Origin: Sandarakinorhabdus sp. AAP62
Lineage (GTDB): Bacteria > Pseudomonadota > Alphaproteobacteria > Sphingomonadales > Sphingomonadaceae
Direction: 5' to 3'
Length of the DNA: 54,485 nt
NCBI RefSeq assembly: GCF_000331225.1
Contig: NZ_ANFY01000018.1
Coordinates: forward strand, 1 to 54,485
Below, piece after piece: positions 9,885 to 19,429 of this stretch (positions are counted from its first letter, which is position 1; every line of letters begins with the position of its first letter). A program made the position numbers and the translations under genes. The notes beneath the pieces were generated by a model that was given only the letters and a program-made list of their open reading frames with translations, searched no databases and had not been told where the DNA came from.

Positions 9885-10229
9885 TTACTGGGCGACCGGA
9901 ACGCCGGGCAGGCCCGGCAATTGCTGCGCCGGCGCCGCAGGCGGCGGCGCGGCGGGCGCACCCGCCTTGGCCGCCACGGTGGGATCAATCACCCGCGCCT
10001 TGTTGGTGCCCGCTGCCAGCACGGCGAGCAGGATCGCCATCACGATGAACAAGGCCGCCAGGATGGTGGTCGCGCGCGTCAGCAGATTGGCCGCACCACG
10101 CGCCGTCATCAGGCCGCCGCCACCGCCGCCTCCAATGCCCAGCGCGCCGCCTTCGGAGCGCTGCAACAGGATCACCGCCACCAGCGCAAGGGTGATGAGG
10201 CCGTGGACGACAAGCAGGAAGGTGATCAC
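9885..10229 (-). CDS. secG: Preprotein translocase subunit SecG
   Basis: The 114-residue product begins with GTG 10229. It has two membrane segments (residues about 2-21 and 52-72) joined by a glycine-rich loop containing LLQRSEGGALGIGG, the SecG hallmark, and an Ala/Pro-rich C-terminal tail. SecG is the small accessory subunit of the SecYEG channel in the inner membrane. It follows tpiA in the same direction after about 100 bases, the usual alphaproteobacterial neighbourhood. Confidence 0.95.
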   Translation of the reverse strand: MITFLLVVHGLITLALVAVILLQRSEGGALGIGGGGGGGLMTARGAANLLTRATTILAALFIVMAILLAVLAAGTNKARVIDPTVAAKAGAPAAPPPAAPAQQLPGLPGVPVAQ

Positions 10230-10330
10230 GTGCGGGCAGGCTTTCGTTCAATCGTGCGGAATATGGGGACGCGCCTTACATGGCTTCGGGCGCGGGTGCA
10301 ATCAAGGTGCGGGATTGTCGATGGGCCGCG

Positions 10331-11050
10331 TTACGGCGCAGTGGCTGCGATCGCCAGCAAACTCGCCGCCGTCAGGCTTGCCCCGCCCACCAGCACCCCG
10401 CCAACATCGGCGACACCCAGCAATTCGCCTGCATTGGCCGGTGTGACCGAGCCGCCATAGAGAATACGCACGCCATGGCCGGCCGGGCCGAAATGGGCTG
10501 TCAGATGCTGGCGGATATGGGCGTGGGCGGCGGCGACATCGTCCAGCGTCGGGATCAGCCCGGTGCCGATGGCCCATACCGGTTCATAGGCGATGATCAG
10601 CGCTTCGGCGTCATCCGGCAGCGAGCCTGACAATTGGCTGGTGAGCACCGCATTGGTCTGCCCGGCGTCCCGCTGCGCCCGCGTCTCGCCGATGCACAAG
10701 ATCACCTCCAGCCCCGCCGCCTGGCCGGCCTGCGCCTTGGCGCGCACGTCGGCATCCGTTTCGCCATTGTCGCGCCGCCGCTCGCTATGGCCCACGATCA
10801 CGAACCCCGCGCCCAGATCGGCCAGCATCGCCGCCGACACGCAACCGGTGTGGGCGCCCTTGGCGTTTGCATGGCAATCCTGGCCGCCAATCTTCACTGC
10901 ACCGGCCGAAACAATCACCGCGCGATCAATCAGGGTGAAGGGCGGCGCGATCCACACGCCACGCGCTCCGCTGCCCGCCATCGCGGCAATCTCTGCGATA
11001 TCCTCGCCAAGGCCATTCATCTTCCAGTTGCCGACAATCAGGGCAGGCAT
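10331..11050 (-). CDS. tpiA: Triosephosphate isomerase
   Basis: From ATG 11050, behind a GGAGGAG ribosome site, the product has 239 residues, slightly shorter than the usual 250. It interconverts dihydroxyacetone phosphate and glyceraldehyde 3-phosphate. Visible motifs are the substrate-binding GNWKMN, the catalytic His in VGHSERR, the catalytic Glu in IAYEPVWAIGTG, and the phosphate-binding YGGSV near the C-terminus. It is divergent from ppiD with 85 bases between starts, which must hold both promoters. Confidence 0.97.
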   Translation of the reverse strand: MPALIVGNWKMNGLGEDIAEIAAMAGSGARGVWIAPPFTLIDRAVIVSAGAVKIGGQDCHANAKGAHTGCVSAAMLADLGAGFVIVGHSERRRDNGETDADVRAKAQAGQAAGLEVILCIGETRAQRDAGQTNAVLTSQLSGSLPDDAEALIIAYEPVWAIGTGLIPTLDDVAAAHAHIRQHLTAHFGPAGHGVRILYGGSVTPANAGELLGVADVGGVLVGGASLTAASLLAIAATAP

Positions 11051-11135
11051 TGGCGCTCCTCCGGTTGGTGGTGGCGCTTGTGGCAAGCGGTGCGCCTCGT
11101 TACAAGCGGCGCGTTCGCCTATCCATGGAATTTCG

Positions 11136-13043
11136 ATGCTTGCATTTTTCCGCCGTTCGCTCACCAGCTGGCCCGTGCTCGCCCTGTTCGGGTTGATCCT
11201 GGTCGCCTTTGCCATCACCGGGGTGAATGATCCGCTGGGCGGCAGCGCGCCGGCCGGTTCGGTGGCGAAAGTGGGGGAACGCACCATCACCGAGCCCGAT
11301 CTGCTGCAGGCCATCGATCGCACCGTGCGCGACCTGCGCCAGCGCGATCCCAACCTCACCCAGGCCGAAGCCGCGCGCCAGGGCGTGGTGGAGCTGATGG
11401 CCACCCAGTTGATCGGCCAGACCGCCATGGAAGAAATGGGCGGGAAGGCTGGGCTCAGCGCGTCGGACACCGCGGTTGACGTGGTGATCACCGGCATCCC
11501 CGCCTTCCAGAGCGGCGGCAAGTTCGATCAGGGCAGCTATGATCGCGCGCTGGCCCAACAGGGGCTGACCGACAAGCGCCTGCGCCAGTCCATCGCCCGC
11601 GATCTGGTGCGCGAACAGTTGATCAAGCCGGTCACCGGCGCGCTGGCCGTGCCGGATGGCGTGGCCGAACTCTATGCGCGGCTGCTGGTGGACCGCCACG
11701 AAGGCGCCGTTGCCACCATCCCGGCCCCGCCAGCCGGCGCGCCGACGGCGGCCGAAGCCCAGGCCTGGTACAAGGCCAACAGCGCCCGTTTCACCATCCC
11801 CGAACGCCGCGGCTTCCGCTATGCCATCATCGATCGCGCCCAGATCGCCGCTGGCGTGACCCTCAGCGACAAGGCCATTGCCGACGAATTTGCCAAGGAT
11901 CCGGCCAAATATGGCGGCGCCGCCACCCGCGTGCTCGAACAGGTGGTGGTGCCCGACGAAGCCAAGGCCAAGGCCATCGTGGCAGCCGCCGGTACGCAGG
12001 GCTTTGCGGCCGCAGCCCAAACGCTGGCCGGCTTTGGTGCCAGCGATATCGCGCTGGGCAGCCAGACCCAGGCCGGCTTTGCTAGGGCGACCTCCAGCGA
12101 GGTGGCCAAGGCCGCCTTTGCCCTGCCGGTTGGCGGCGTTTCGGCGCCGATCAAGTCCGGCTTTGGCTGGCACGTGGTGCGCGTCGCCAGCCTTGGCAGC
12201 GCCGGCAAATCGCTGGCGCAGGCCCGGCCGGCCGTGGAAGCCGGCCTGAAGGAACGCGCCATCGAAGACGCCGTCGCCGATGTGGTGGCCAGCATCGAAG
12301 ACGGGGTGGAAGCCGGCAAGAGCTTTGCCGATATCGCCAGGGAAGCATCGCTCATCATCAAGAGCCAGACGCCGGTCACCGACAAAGGTCTGAGTATTGG
12401 GGGCCTGGCCCAGGGCCAGCCGCCGCTCACCGGGGAACTGGCCACCATCGCCGCGCGCGCGTTCAAGCATGAGCCGGCCGATGGCCCGGTGGTGGAGGAT
12501 ATTGGCGGCGGCAAACTGGTGGTGATCGAAACCGCCACCGTGTTGCCGGCCGCACCGCCGCCGATTGCCGAAGTGATGCCGCTGGCCATGGCCGGCGCCG
12601 CACAGGACAAGGCGATGAAAGCCGCCAAGGTGAAAGCCGATGCCGTGCTGGCCGCCACGAAGAAGGGCGTGAATTTCGCCAAGGCGCTGGCCGATGCCGG
12701 CCTTGCCAGCCCGCGCCCGCTGAATGGCCGTCGCATCGACATCATCAATCAGCAAAATGTGCCCGAAGCCGCCCGCGCCTTCCTGAACGGCGCGGCGGGC
12801 AGCACGCAACTGATCGCCGGCCAGGGCGGCTGGATCCTCATCCACGTCGATCGCATCATTCCCGGCGATCCCAAGGCGCAGGCCGGCCTGATCGAAGCCA
12901 GCCGCCGCGAAGTGGGCAGCGCCCTGCCCGGCGAAATGGCCGAAGGCCTGGCCAAGGCCAGCATGGCTGCCGTTGGCGTGGACAAGAACGACGCCACCAT
13001 CAAGAAGCTGCGCCAGCGCCTGTCGGGCGACGGCCTGCAATAA
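11136..13043 (+). CDS. ppiD: Membrane-anchored peptidyl-prolyl isomerase / periplasmic chaperone PpiD-like
   Basis: The 635-residue protein starts at ATG 11136 with a short cytoplasmic stretch (MLAFFRRSLTSWP) and one transmembrane anchor (residues about 13-31), then a large periplasmic region. The N-terminal SurA_N-like helical domain begins VAKVGERTITEPDLLQAI. A parvulin-like part lies around residues 225-370 (FAAAAQTLAGFGASDIALG...GGVSAPIKSGFGWHVVRV). PpiD helps outer-membrane and secreted proteins fold as they leave the Sec channel. The next gene, trpE, begins 5 bases after the stop, so the trp operon is probably co-transcribed with it. Confidence 0.88.
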   Translation: MLAFFRRSLTSWPVLALFGLILVAFAITGVNDPLGGSAPAGSVAKVGERTITEPDLLQAIDRTVRDLRQRDPNLTQAEAARQGVVELMATQLIGQTAMEEMGGKAGLSASDTAVDVVITGIPAFQSGGKFDQGSYDRALAQQGLTDKRLRQSIARDLVREQLIKPVTGALAVPDGVAELYARLLVDRHEGAVATIPAPPAGAPTAAEAQAWYKANSARFTIPERRGFRYAIIDRAQIAAGVTLSDKAIADEFAKDPAKYGGAATRVLEQVVVPDEAKAKAIVAAAGTQGFAAAAQTLAGFGASDIALGSQTQAGFARATSSEVAKAAFALPVGGVSAPIKSGFGWHVVRVASLGSAGKSLAQARPAVEAGLKERAIEDAVADVVASIEDGVEAGKSFADIAREASLIIKSQTPVTDKGLSIGGLAQGQPPLTGELATIAARAFKHEPADGPVVEDIGGGKLVVIETATVLPAAPPPIAEVMPLAMAGAAQDKAMKAAKVKADAVLAATKKGVNFAKALADAGLASPRPLNGRRIDIINQQNVPEAARAFLNGAAGSTQLIAGQGGWILIHVDRIIPGDPKAQAGLIEASRREVGSALPGEMAEGLAKASMAAVGVDKNDATIKKLRQRLSGDGLQ

Positions 13044-13048
13044 TCATC

Positions 13049-14581
13049 ATGGCCAACAGCCCGCCAGACCGGCGCATCGCCCCCGATCGCGCCAGCGCCA
13101 GCGCGGCCCTCGCCAATGGCAAGCCGCAGCTGATCTGGACGCGCATCGTTGCCGATACCGAAACCCCGGTCTCGGCCATGCTGAAACTGGGCCGCGAAGG
13201 TTCGGGCGCCTTTCTGCTGGAATCGGTGGAAGGCGGCAGCGTGCGCGCGCGCTATTCGTTGCTCGGCCTCGATCCCGATCTGGTGTGGCGGGCGCGCGGC
13301 GACACGAGCGAAATCAACCGCAACTGGCGGCACGATCAATCCGCCTTCACGCCGGTTGATGGCGACACGCTGACCGCCCTGCGCGCACTGGTGGCCGAAG
13401 CCCGCGCCGATGTGCCGGCCGAACTGCCGGCGGCGCTGGCCTGCCTGGTCGGCTATATGGGCTATGAAACGGTGCGGCTGGTCGAACCCAGCGTGCCCGA
13501 TGCAGGCCCGTCGGCGCTGGGCCTGCCCGACATGGTGTTCGTGCGCCCGACCCTGCTCCTGGTGTTCGACCGGCTGAAGGACGAATTGTTCATCGTCGCG
13601 CCGATCTTTGACGCCGCCGATCCCGGTGCCGCCTGGGATGCCGCCGCCGAGCGGCTGGTGGAGGCCGAGCGCCGGCTGGCGCAGGCCCTGCCCGCGCAGC
13701 CGCGTGCCCTGGAGGACCTGCCCGCTGCCAATCCCCGCCACCATACCGACAAGGCGCGCTTTGCCGCCATGGTGGACAAGGCGCGCGCGTATATTCTTGC
13801 TGGCGACATCTTCCAGGTCGTGCTGTCCCAGCGTTTCTCGGTCGATTTCCCGCTGCCGGCGTTCGATCTCTATCGCGCCTTGCGCCGCATCAACCCCTCG
13901 CCCTTCCTCTATTTCCTCGATCTGCCGGGCTTTGCGCTGGTGGGATCATCGCCGGAAATCCTGGTGCGCGCCCGCGCCGGCGACGTGACGATCCGGCCGA
14001 TCGCCGGCACCAGGCCGCGCGGCAAGGATGCCGCCGAGGATGCCGAGAACCGGGAAAGCCTGCTCGCCGATCCCAAGGAATTGTCCGAGCACCTGATGCT
14101 GCTCGATCTGGGCCGCCACGACACGGCGCGGGTTTCGGTGCCGGGCAGCGTGAAGGTGACCGACAAGTTCTTCGTCGAATTCTACAGCCATGTCATGCAC
14201 ATCGTCTCGAACGTGCAGGGCCGGCTGGCCGATGGCGTGGACGCGGTGGCAGCATTGCTCGCCGGCTTCCCGGCCGGCACGGTTTCAGGAGCGCCCAAGG
14301 TGCGCGCCATGCAGATCATCGCCGAACTGGAAGGCGTTGGCCGCGGGCCCTATGCCGGCGGTGTGGGTTATTTCAGCCCCAATGGCGACATGGATAGTTG
14401 CATCGTGCTGCGCACTGCCGTGGTGAAGGATGGCGTGATGCACGTGCAGGCCGGCGCCGGCATCGTGGCCGACAGCCAGGCCGAATATGAGCAGCGCGAA
14501 TGCGAGGCCAAGGCCGGCGCCCTGATCGCGGCAGCGCGCGAAGCCATCGCCACGGCTGCCCAAGCCGGATTCGGACAATGA
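13049..14581 (+). CDS. trpE: Anthranilate synthase component I
   Basis: This 510-residue protein uses chorismate and ammonia to make anthranilate, the first step of tryptophan synthesis, together with TrpG. The N-terminal domain has the LLES motif (residues 56-59), part of the tryptophan feedback site. The C-terminal chorismate-binding domain shows IRPIAGTRPRG, PAGTVSGAPKVRAM and GGVGYFSPNGDMDSCIVLRT. The usual LGRND motif reads LGRHD here. It starts 5 bases after ppiD, leaving no room for a leader-peptide attenuator, and its stop overlaps the trpG start (ATGA). Confidence 0.97.
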   Translation: MANSPPDRRIAPDRASASAALANGKPQLIWTRIVADTETPVSAMLKLGREGSGAFLLESVEGGSVRARYSLLGLDPDLVWRARGDTSEINRNWRHDQSAFTPVDGDTLTALRALVAEARADVPAELPAALACLVGYMGYETVRLVEPSVPDAGPSALGLPDMVFVRPTLLLVFDRLKDELFIVAPIFDAADPGAAWDAAAERLVEAERRLAQALPAQPRALEDLPAANPRHHTDKARFAAMVDKARAYILAGDIFQVVLSQRFSVDFPLPAFDLYRALRRINPSPFLYFLDLPGFALVGSSPEILVRARAGDVTIRPIAGTRPRGKDAAEDAENRESLLADPKELSEHLMLLDLGRHDTARVSVPGSVKVTDKFFVEFYSHVMHIVSNVQGRLADGVDAVAALLAGFPAGTVSGAPKVRAMQIIAELEGVGRGPYAGGVGYFSPNGDMDSCIVLRTAVVKDGVMHVQAGAGIVADSQAEYEQRECEAKAGALIAAAREAIATAAQAGFGQ

Positions 14582-15192
14582 GCATCCCCCATCGCATCCT
14601 CGTCATCGACAATTACGACAGCTTCACCTTCAATCTCGTCCATTATCTGGCCGAGTTGGGGGCGGAAACCGTCGTGGTGCGCAACGACGCGCTGACGACG
14701 CAGGACGCGATGGCGATGCACCCTGAGGCCATCCTGCTCTCGCCCGGCCCGTGCACGCCGAACGAGGCCGGCATCTGCCTCGCGCTGATCGCGGCGGCGG
14801 CCGAAACGAAAACGCCGCTGTTCGGCGTCTGCCTCGGCCACCAGGCGCTGGGCCAGGCCTTTGGCGGCATCGTGGAGCGGGCGCCGCAGGTGATGCACGG
14901 CAAGGTGAGCGCCATCACTCATGATGGCACCGGCGTGTTCGCCGGCATCCCCTCCCCGTTCGAAGCGACGCGCTATCACAGCCTCGTCGTGCGCGAGGCC
15001 GGCTTGCCGGCCGAACTGGTGGTGAACGCCCACAGCCCCGATGGCCTGATCATGGGCATGCATCACCGCGAACTGCCGCTGCACGGCGTGCAGTTCCACC
15101 CCGAATCCATCGCCACCCAGCATGGCCACCGCCTGCTCGCCAATTTCATGGTGCTGGCCGGCCTGAAACCCGATCTTTCGGTCGCGGCATGA
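14578..15192 (+). CDS. trpG: Anthranilate synthase component II (glutamine amidotransferase)
   Basis: The 204-residue product is a stand-alone class I amidotransferase that supplies ammonia to TrpE. It begins with the characteristic LVIDNYDSFTFNLVHYL. The oxyanion region is SPGPCTPNEAG, the nucleophile is Cys85 in FGVCLGHQA, and His174/Glu176 in FHPES complete the triad. Four-base overlaps with trpE and trpD (ATGA at both ends) indicate translational coupling and balanced subunit production. Confidence 0.96.
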   Translation: MSIPHRILVIDNYDSFTFNLVHYLAELGAETVVVRNDALTTQDAMAMHPEAILLSPGPCTPNEAGICLALIAAAAETKTPLFGVCLGHQALGQAFGGIVERAPQVMHGKVSAITHDGTGVFAGIPSPFEATRYHSLVVREAGLPAELVVNAHSPDGLIMGMHHRELPLHGVQFHPESIATQHGHRLLANFMVLAGLKPDLSVAA

Positions 15193-16172
15193 GCCTGCTG
15201 CCCGATCCGTCCTGCCCGCTTGAGGAAGGCGCGGCGGCCGAGGCCTTTGCCGCCATCTTCGACGGCAAGGTGAGCGACGAGGCTTTGGCCAGTTTCCTGA
15301 CCACCCTGGCCGATCGTGGCGAGACGGTGGGCGAAGTGGTGGCCGCCGCCCGCGCCCTGCGCGCCCGCGCCATCCAGCCGTTCCGCGCTGCCGATGCGCT
15401 CGACGTGTGCGGCACCGGCGGCGATGGCATGCACAGCCTCAACATCTCGACGGCGGTGTCGCTGGTGGTCGCTGCCTGCGGAGTGAAGCTGGCCAAACAC
15501 GGCAATCGCGCCGCCTCCTCCACCAGTGGCGCGGCCGACGTGCTGATGGTGCTGGGCGTGCCGGAACTGCCGATGGACCGGCTGGGGCCGTGTCTGGACA
15601 AGGTCGGCATCACCTTCCTGCATGCGGCCCGCCACCACCCGGCGATGGCCCGCGTCGCCCCGGTGCGGCGCGCGCTGGGCCGGCGGACGATCTTCAATCT
15701 GCTTGGGCCCCTGTGCAATCCGGCCGGCGTCGATCAGCAATTGCTGGGCGTCTTCGCCCCCGGCCCGGTGCCGCTGATGGCCGAAGCGCTCCAGCATCTG
15801 GGCAGCCGCGCCGCGCTGGTGGTGCACGGCCAGGGCTTTGATGAAGTGGCGCTGTCTGGCGAAACGCACGCCGTGGCGCTGACCGGCGGTGCGCTGAGTG
15901 CCCACACCATCACCCCGGAAGCCGCCGGCTTGCCGCGCCAGCCGAACGCGGCGCTGAAGGGCGGCAGCCCAGATTACAACGCCGAGCGGTTGAAGGCCCT
16001 GCTCGCTGGCCAGGCCGACGCCTATCGCGACATGGTGCTGCTCAATGCGGCTGCCGCGCTGGGCGTGGTGCGCCCCGGCCTGACCTTGCCCCAAGGCGTG
16101 GCGCAAGCCGCCGCCGCCATTGACAGCGGCGCCGCTGCTGACATCCTCGCTCGCTGGATCGCCTTTCGATGA
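15189..16172 (+). CDS. trpD: Anthranilate phosphoribosyltransferase
   Basis: The 327-residue enzyme joins anthranilate to phosphoribosyl pyrophosphate. The PRPP-binding glycine-rich motif [17 protein letters not shown], the [17 protein letters not shown] segment and [17 protein letters not shown] are all typical of TrpD. It lies third in the trp cluster with ATGA overlaps on both sides. An ordinary length for the family and intact motifs make it a functional enzyme. Confidence 0.97.
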   Translation: MSLLPDPSCPLEEGAAAEAFAAIFDGKVSDEALASFLTTLADRGETVGEVVAAARALRARAIQPFRAADALDVCGTGGDGMHSLNISTAVSLVVAACGVKLAKHGNRAASSTSGAADVLMVLGVPELPMDRLGPCLDKVGITFLHAARHHPAMARVAPVRRALGRRTIFNLLGPLCNPAGVDQQLLGVFAPGPVPLMAEALQHLGSRAALVVHGQGFDEVALSGETHAVALTGGALSAHTITPEAAGLPRQPNAALKGGSPDYNAERLKALLAGQADAYRDMVLLNAAAALGVVRPGLTLPQGVAQAAAAIDSGAAADILARWIAFR

Positions 16173-16972
16173 CTGACACGCTTTCAACCATCGTCGCTCA
16201 CAAACGCGACCTCTATGCCGCCCGCAAGGCGCAGCGGGCACTGGCGGATGTGGAAGCCGCCGCCCGTGCGGCCGATGCCCCGCGCGGCTTCATCGCGGCG
16301 CTGCACGCGGCGCATGCAGACGGCCGCCACGCGCTTATTGCCGAGTGCAAGAAGGCCAGCCCGTCCAAGGGCCTGATCCGTGCCGATTTCGATCCCGCAG
16401 CCCTGGCCCGCGCCTATGCTGCCGGCGGTGCAGCCTGTCTTTCGGTGCTGACCGAGGAACGCTGGTTCCTGGGATCTGACGCCTATCTGCAGGCCGCGCG
16501 CGCCGCCGTGTCGCTGCCGGTGATCCGCAAGGATTTCATCGTCGATCCCTACCAGGTGATCGAAGCCCGCGCGCTGGGGGCGGATGCCATCCTGCTGATC
16601 ATGGCGGCCCTGTCTGACGCGCAGGCCGCCGAACTGGAAGCCGTGGCCCACGATTGGGGCATGGACGTGCTGATCGAAGTGCATGATGCCCCCGAACGGG
16701 ATCGCGCGCTGCTGCTGAAGACGCCACTGCTTGGCATCAATAATCGCAATCTCAAGACGTTGGACGTCAGTCTTCAGACGAGTTTTGATCTTGCCGATAC
16801 GCTGGCAATGGATGAGGGCAAGACGCTGGTGGCTGAATCCGGCCTGAGCTCGAATGCCGATCTGGCCGCGCTGGCCGGTGTTGGCATCCGCACCTTCCTG
16901 GTTGGGGAAAGCCTGATGCGGCAGGCCGACGTGACGGCAGCCACCCGCCAATTGCTGGGCCTCGCCGCATGA
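16169..16972 (+). CDS. trpC: Indole-3-glycerol phosphate synthase
   Basis: The 267-residue (beta/alpha)8 enzyme closes the indole ring of indole-3-glycerol phosphate. Motifs include [15 protein letters not shown] (catalytic Lys and Ser region), [43 protein letters not shown] and VAESGLSS. It is monofunctional: no TrpF domain is fused, and no trpF, trpB or trpA follows. The step before TrpC must be supplied by a TrpF encoded elsewhere or by the TrpF-like protein at 28662-29300. It overlaps trpD and moaC by four bases each. Confidence 0.97.
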   Translation: MTDTLSTIVAHKRDLYAARKAQRALADVEAAARAADAPRGFIAALHAAHADGRHALIAECKKASPSKGLIRADFDPAALARAYAAGGAACLSVLTEERWFLGSDAYLQAARAAVSLPVIRKDFIVDPYQVIEARALGADAILLIMAALSDAQAAELEAVAHDWGMDVLIEVHDAPERDRALLLKTPLLGINNRNLKTLDVSLQTSFDLADTLAMDEGKTLVAESGLSSNADLAALAGVGIRTFLVGESLMRQADVTAATRQLLGLAA

Positions 16973-17439
16973 GCAAGCTCAGCCATCTCGATGACAGCGG
17001 CGCCGCGCGCATGGTGGACATCAGCGCCAAGGCCGCCACGCGGCGCGAAGCGGTGGCGGAAGGCTTCATCCATGTGGCGAACAACGCCCTGCAAGCCATT
17101 GCCGAACAAGCCGTAAAAAAGGGCGACGTGCTCGCCACGGCCCGCATCGCCGGCATCATGGCGGCCAAGCGCACGGCCGACCTGATCCCGCTCTGCCACC
17201 CGCTGCCCATCGATGCGGTGAGCGTGGACCTGGCCATCGAGGCCACTGGAATCCGCGCCACCGCCACCGTCGCCACCACCCACGGCACCGGCGTCGAAAT
17301 GGAGGCCCTCACCGCCGTCTCCGCCGCCCTGCTCACCGTCTACGACATGGCCAAGGCGCTCGACCGGACGATGCGTATCGACGGCATCCGCCTGCTGCGG
17401 AAATCCGGCGGCCGCTCGGGCGATTACGTCTCGGAATGA
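16969..17439 (+). CDS. moaC: Cyclic pyranopterin monophosphate synthase MoaC
   Basis: This 156-residue protein completes the first stage of molybdopterin synthesis. It shows the MoaC signatures [33 protein letters not shown], and [20 protein letters not shown] followed by YDMAKALDR. Its start overlaps the trpC stop and its stop overlaps the moeA start, so molybdenum cofactor genes are read as the tail of the trp operon, an arrangement shared by many alphaproteobacteria. Confidence 0.97.
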   Translation: MSKLSHLDDSGAARMVDISAKAATRREAVAEGFIHVANNALQAIAEQAVKKGDVLATARIAGIMAAKRTADLIPLCHPLPIDAVSVDLAIEATGIRATATVATTHGTGVEMEALTAVSAALLTVYDMAKALDRTMRIDGIRLLRKSGGRSGDYVSE

Positions 17440-18635
17440 GTGGCTTGCTGCCTTTTCAGGAGGCACTGGATCAACTGCTTTCGGGCGTCGAGGCGCTGCC
17501 TGCCGAAACGCTCCCCCTCGATCATTGCGCCGGCCGCGTGCTGGCCGAACCGGTCATCGCCCGCCTGACCCAGCCGCCCTTCGCTGCCGCCGCCATGGAT
17601 GGCTATGCCATCCGCTGGGCCGATCTGCAGGCAAGGTGGCGCGTGGTCGGGGAAAGCGCCGCCGGCCATGGCTGGGCTGGCTCATTGGGGCCGGGCGAGG
17701 CGGTGCGCATCTTTACCGGCGCGCCCGTGCCGAATGGCGCCGATGTGATCGTGGTGCAGGAAGAAGTGACCCGCGACGGCGCGGTGGCGCGGCTGGCCGG
17801 CGAAGGCCCGCTGCGCCCGCAAGCCCATATCCGCCCGGCCGGTCAGGATTTTGCAGCCGGTGACAGCTTGATCGCGGCCAGTACGCGGCTTTCGGCCGCC
17901 CATCTGGGGCTGGCGGCGGCCGGCGGCTGGGGAGCGCTGCCGGTGGTGCGGCGGCCGCGGGTGACGCTGATCGCGACGGGTGATGAACTGGTGCAGCCGG
18001 GCAAGGCGCCAGGGCCGGGCCAGATCATCTCGGCCAATCCGGTGATGCTCACCGCCCTGCTCCGCGCCGCTGGCGCCGATGTGCATGATCCCGGGATCAT
18101 CCCCGATCATCGCACTGCGCTGGCCGCGGCGTTGCAGGCTGCGGCGGCCGACCTGATCATCACCATCGGCGGCGCATCGGTGGGCGATCATGATCTGGTC
18201 GTGCCCGTGCTGCGTGAACTAGGCGCCGATATTGATTTCTGGAAGATCGCGCTGCGGCCGGGCAAGCCGCTGCTGGCCGGGCGGCTGGGCGGCACCCGCG
18301 TGCTGGGCCTGCCAGGCAATCCCGTCTCCGCCTTCGTGACCGCCCTGTTGTTCGCGGTGCCGCTGGTGTCTCGGCTGGGCGGGCGTGGCCATGAACTGCC
18401 GCTGCAAAGGCTGAAACTGGCCGCGCCGCTGCCTGCCAACGGCCCGCGCCGCGATCATTTGCGCGCACGGCGCACACCAGCCGGTGCCGAACCCTTTGCC
18501 CGGCAAGACAGCGCCCTGCTCGCGCTGCTGGCGCAGGCCGAACTGCTGATCATCCGCGAGGCGCACGCGCCAGCCGCTGCCGCAGGCGATGAAGTTACCT
18601 GCATTGCGCTTGACATGTTCCATTCTGTTTTCTAG
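17436..18635 (+). CDS. moeA: Molybdopterin molybdotransferase MoeA
   Basis: The 399-residue protein inserts molybdate into adenylylated molybdopterin in the cytoplasm. Domain III carries VTLIATGDELVQPGKAPGPG and ITIGGASVGDHD. The N-terminal part has PFAAAAMDGYAIR, and VLGLPGNPVSAFVT precedes the C-terminal beta-barrel domain. It overlaps moaC by four bases. Its stop lies just three bases before the SOS box of lexA, so lexA is likely transcribed both from its own promoter and by readthrough from the operon. Confidence 0.96.
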   Translation: MSGLLPFQEALDQLLSGVEALPAETLPLDHCAGRVLAEPVIARLTQPPFAAAAMDGYAIRWADLQARWRVVGESAAGHGWAGSLGPGEAVRIFTGAPVPNGADVIVVQEEVTRDGAVARLAGEGPLRPQAHIRPAGQDFAAGDSLIAASTRLSAAHLGLAAAGGWGALPVVRRPRVTLIATGDELVQPGKAPGPGQIISANPVMLTALLRAAGADVHDPGIIPDHRTALAAALQAAAADLIITIGGASVGDHDLVVPVLRELGADIDFWKIALRPGKPLLAGRLGGTRVLGLPGNPVSAFVTALLFAVPLVSRLGGRGHELPLQRLKLAAPLPANGPRRDHLRARRTPAGAEPFARQDSALLALLAQAELLIIREAHAPAAAAGDEVTCIALDMFHSVF

Positions 18636-18637
18636 AT

Positions 18638-18652
18638 GTTCTTTCCATGTTC
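18638..18652 (+). promoter_or_regulatory. LexA-binding SOS box upstream of lexA
   Basis: GTTC at 18638-18641, seven bases, then GTTC at 18649-18652 is an exact match to the alphaproteobacterial SOS box GTTC-N7-GTTC. It lies 28 bases before the lexA start at 18681, as expected for autorepression. It also argues against the upstream in-frame ATG at 18636, which falls across the operator. Confidence 0.85.
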
Positions 18653-18680
18653 CGTTTGGAGCGGCATGGGAGTCAATGAG

Positions 18681-19364
18681 ATGCTCACCCGGAAGCAGCA
18701 GGAATTGCTCATTTTCATCGATGAGCGGCTGAAGTCAGACGGCGTGTCGCCCTCCTTCGAGGAAATGAAGGAGGCGCTGAACCTGAAATCCAAATCGGGC
18801 GTGCACCGGCTGATCAATGCGCTGGAGGAACGCGCTTTCATCCGCCGCCTGCCCAACCGTGCCCGCGCGCTGGAAGTGTTGCGCTTGCCCGATGCGCTGA
18901 AGGTGGAAAAGCCGGCCCTGGCTCTGGTGGCCAGCCGGCCTGCGCCTGCCCCGCCAGCTGTCGCGATGCTGGCGGCCAACGACACCATCACCGTGCCGCT
19001 GCACGGCCGCATCGCCGCCGGTCTGCCGGTGGAAGCGCTGGAAAGCGACCGTTCGATGTCGGTGCCGGCGGCGCTGCTGGGCCCTGGCGATCATTATGCG
19101 CTGGAAGTGTCAGGCGATTCGATGATCGATGCCGGTATCTTCGACGGCGATTATGCCCTGATCCGCCGCTGCGACACGGCCCGCGATGGCGATATCGTGG
19201 TGGCGCTGATCGACGAGAGCGAGGCGACGCTGAAATATCTGCACCATGAAAAGGGCCTGGTGCGCCTTGATCCGGCCAACAGCAGCTATGAGCCGCAGCG
19301 CTATCACCCCGAGCAGGTGCGCATCCAGGGCAAGCTGGCCGGGCTGCTGCGCCGCTATCACTGA
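18681..19364 (+). CDS. lexA: SOS repressor LexA
   Basis: From ATG 18681, preceded by a GGGAG site, the product has 227 residues. The N-terminal winged helix begins [20 protein letters not shown] and contains the recognition helix around [19 protein letters not shown]. The self-cleavage site is Ala113-Gly114 (IAAGLPVEA) and the catalytic dyad is Ser147 (GDSMIDAGI) with Lys185 (EATLKYL). LexA represses DNA-damage genes until RecA filaments trigger its autocleavage. The linker is longer and more Ala/Pro-rich than in E. coli. Its own operator is at 18638-18652. Confidence 0.98.
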   Translation: MLTRKQQELLIFIDERLKSDGVSPSFEEMKEALNLKSKSGVHRLINALEERAFIRRLPNRARALEVLRLPDALKVEKPALALVASRPAPAPPAVAMLAANDTITVPLHGRIAAGLPVEALESDRSMSVPAALLGPGDHYALEVSGDSMIDAGIFDGDYALIRRCDTARDGDIVVALIDESEATLKYLHHEKGLVRLDPANSSYEPQRYHPEQVRIQGKLAGLLRRYH

Positions 19365-19390
19365 CAGACGAGATTCCGCTCCCACGCAGC

Positions 19391-19411
19391 GCCCGCCCTG
19401 AACTGGCGGGC
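19391..19411 (+). terminator. Possible terminator hairpin between lexA and a convergent gene
   Basis: GCCCGCC at 19391-19397 and GGCGGGC at 19405-19411 form a perfect 7-bp stem with a 7-base loop, located 27 bases after the lexA stop and before the convergent amidohydrolase stop. The following bases (GTTGTCGTG) are not a clean T-run, so the call is tentative; the stem could serve both strands. Confidence 0.5.
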
Positions 19412-19429
19412 GTTGTCGTGACGTTGCCG

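Noticed and set aside
11100-13040. Long minus-strand open frame opposite ppiD
   Set aside because: High GC leaves stop codons rare on the other strand; no domain pattern is seen and ppiD explains the region.
18636-18680. Upstream ATG as lexA start
   Set aside because: It would add 15 residues before the conserved MLTRKQ start and overlaps the SOS operator.
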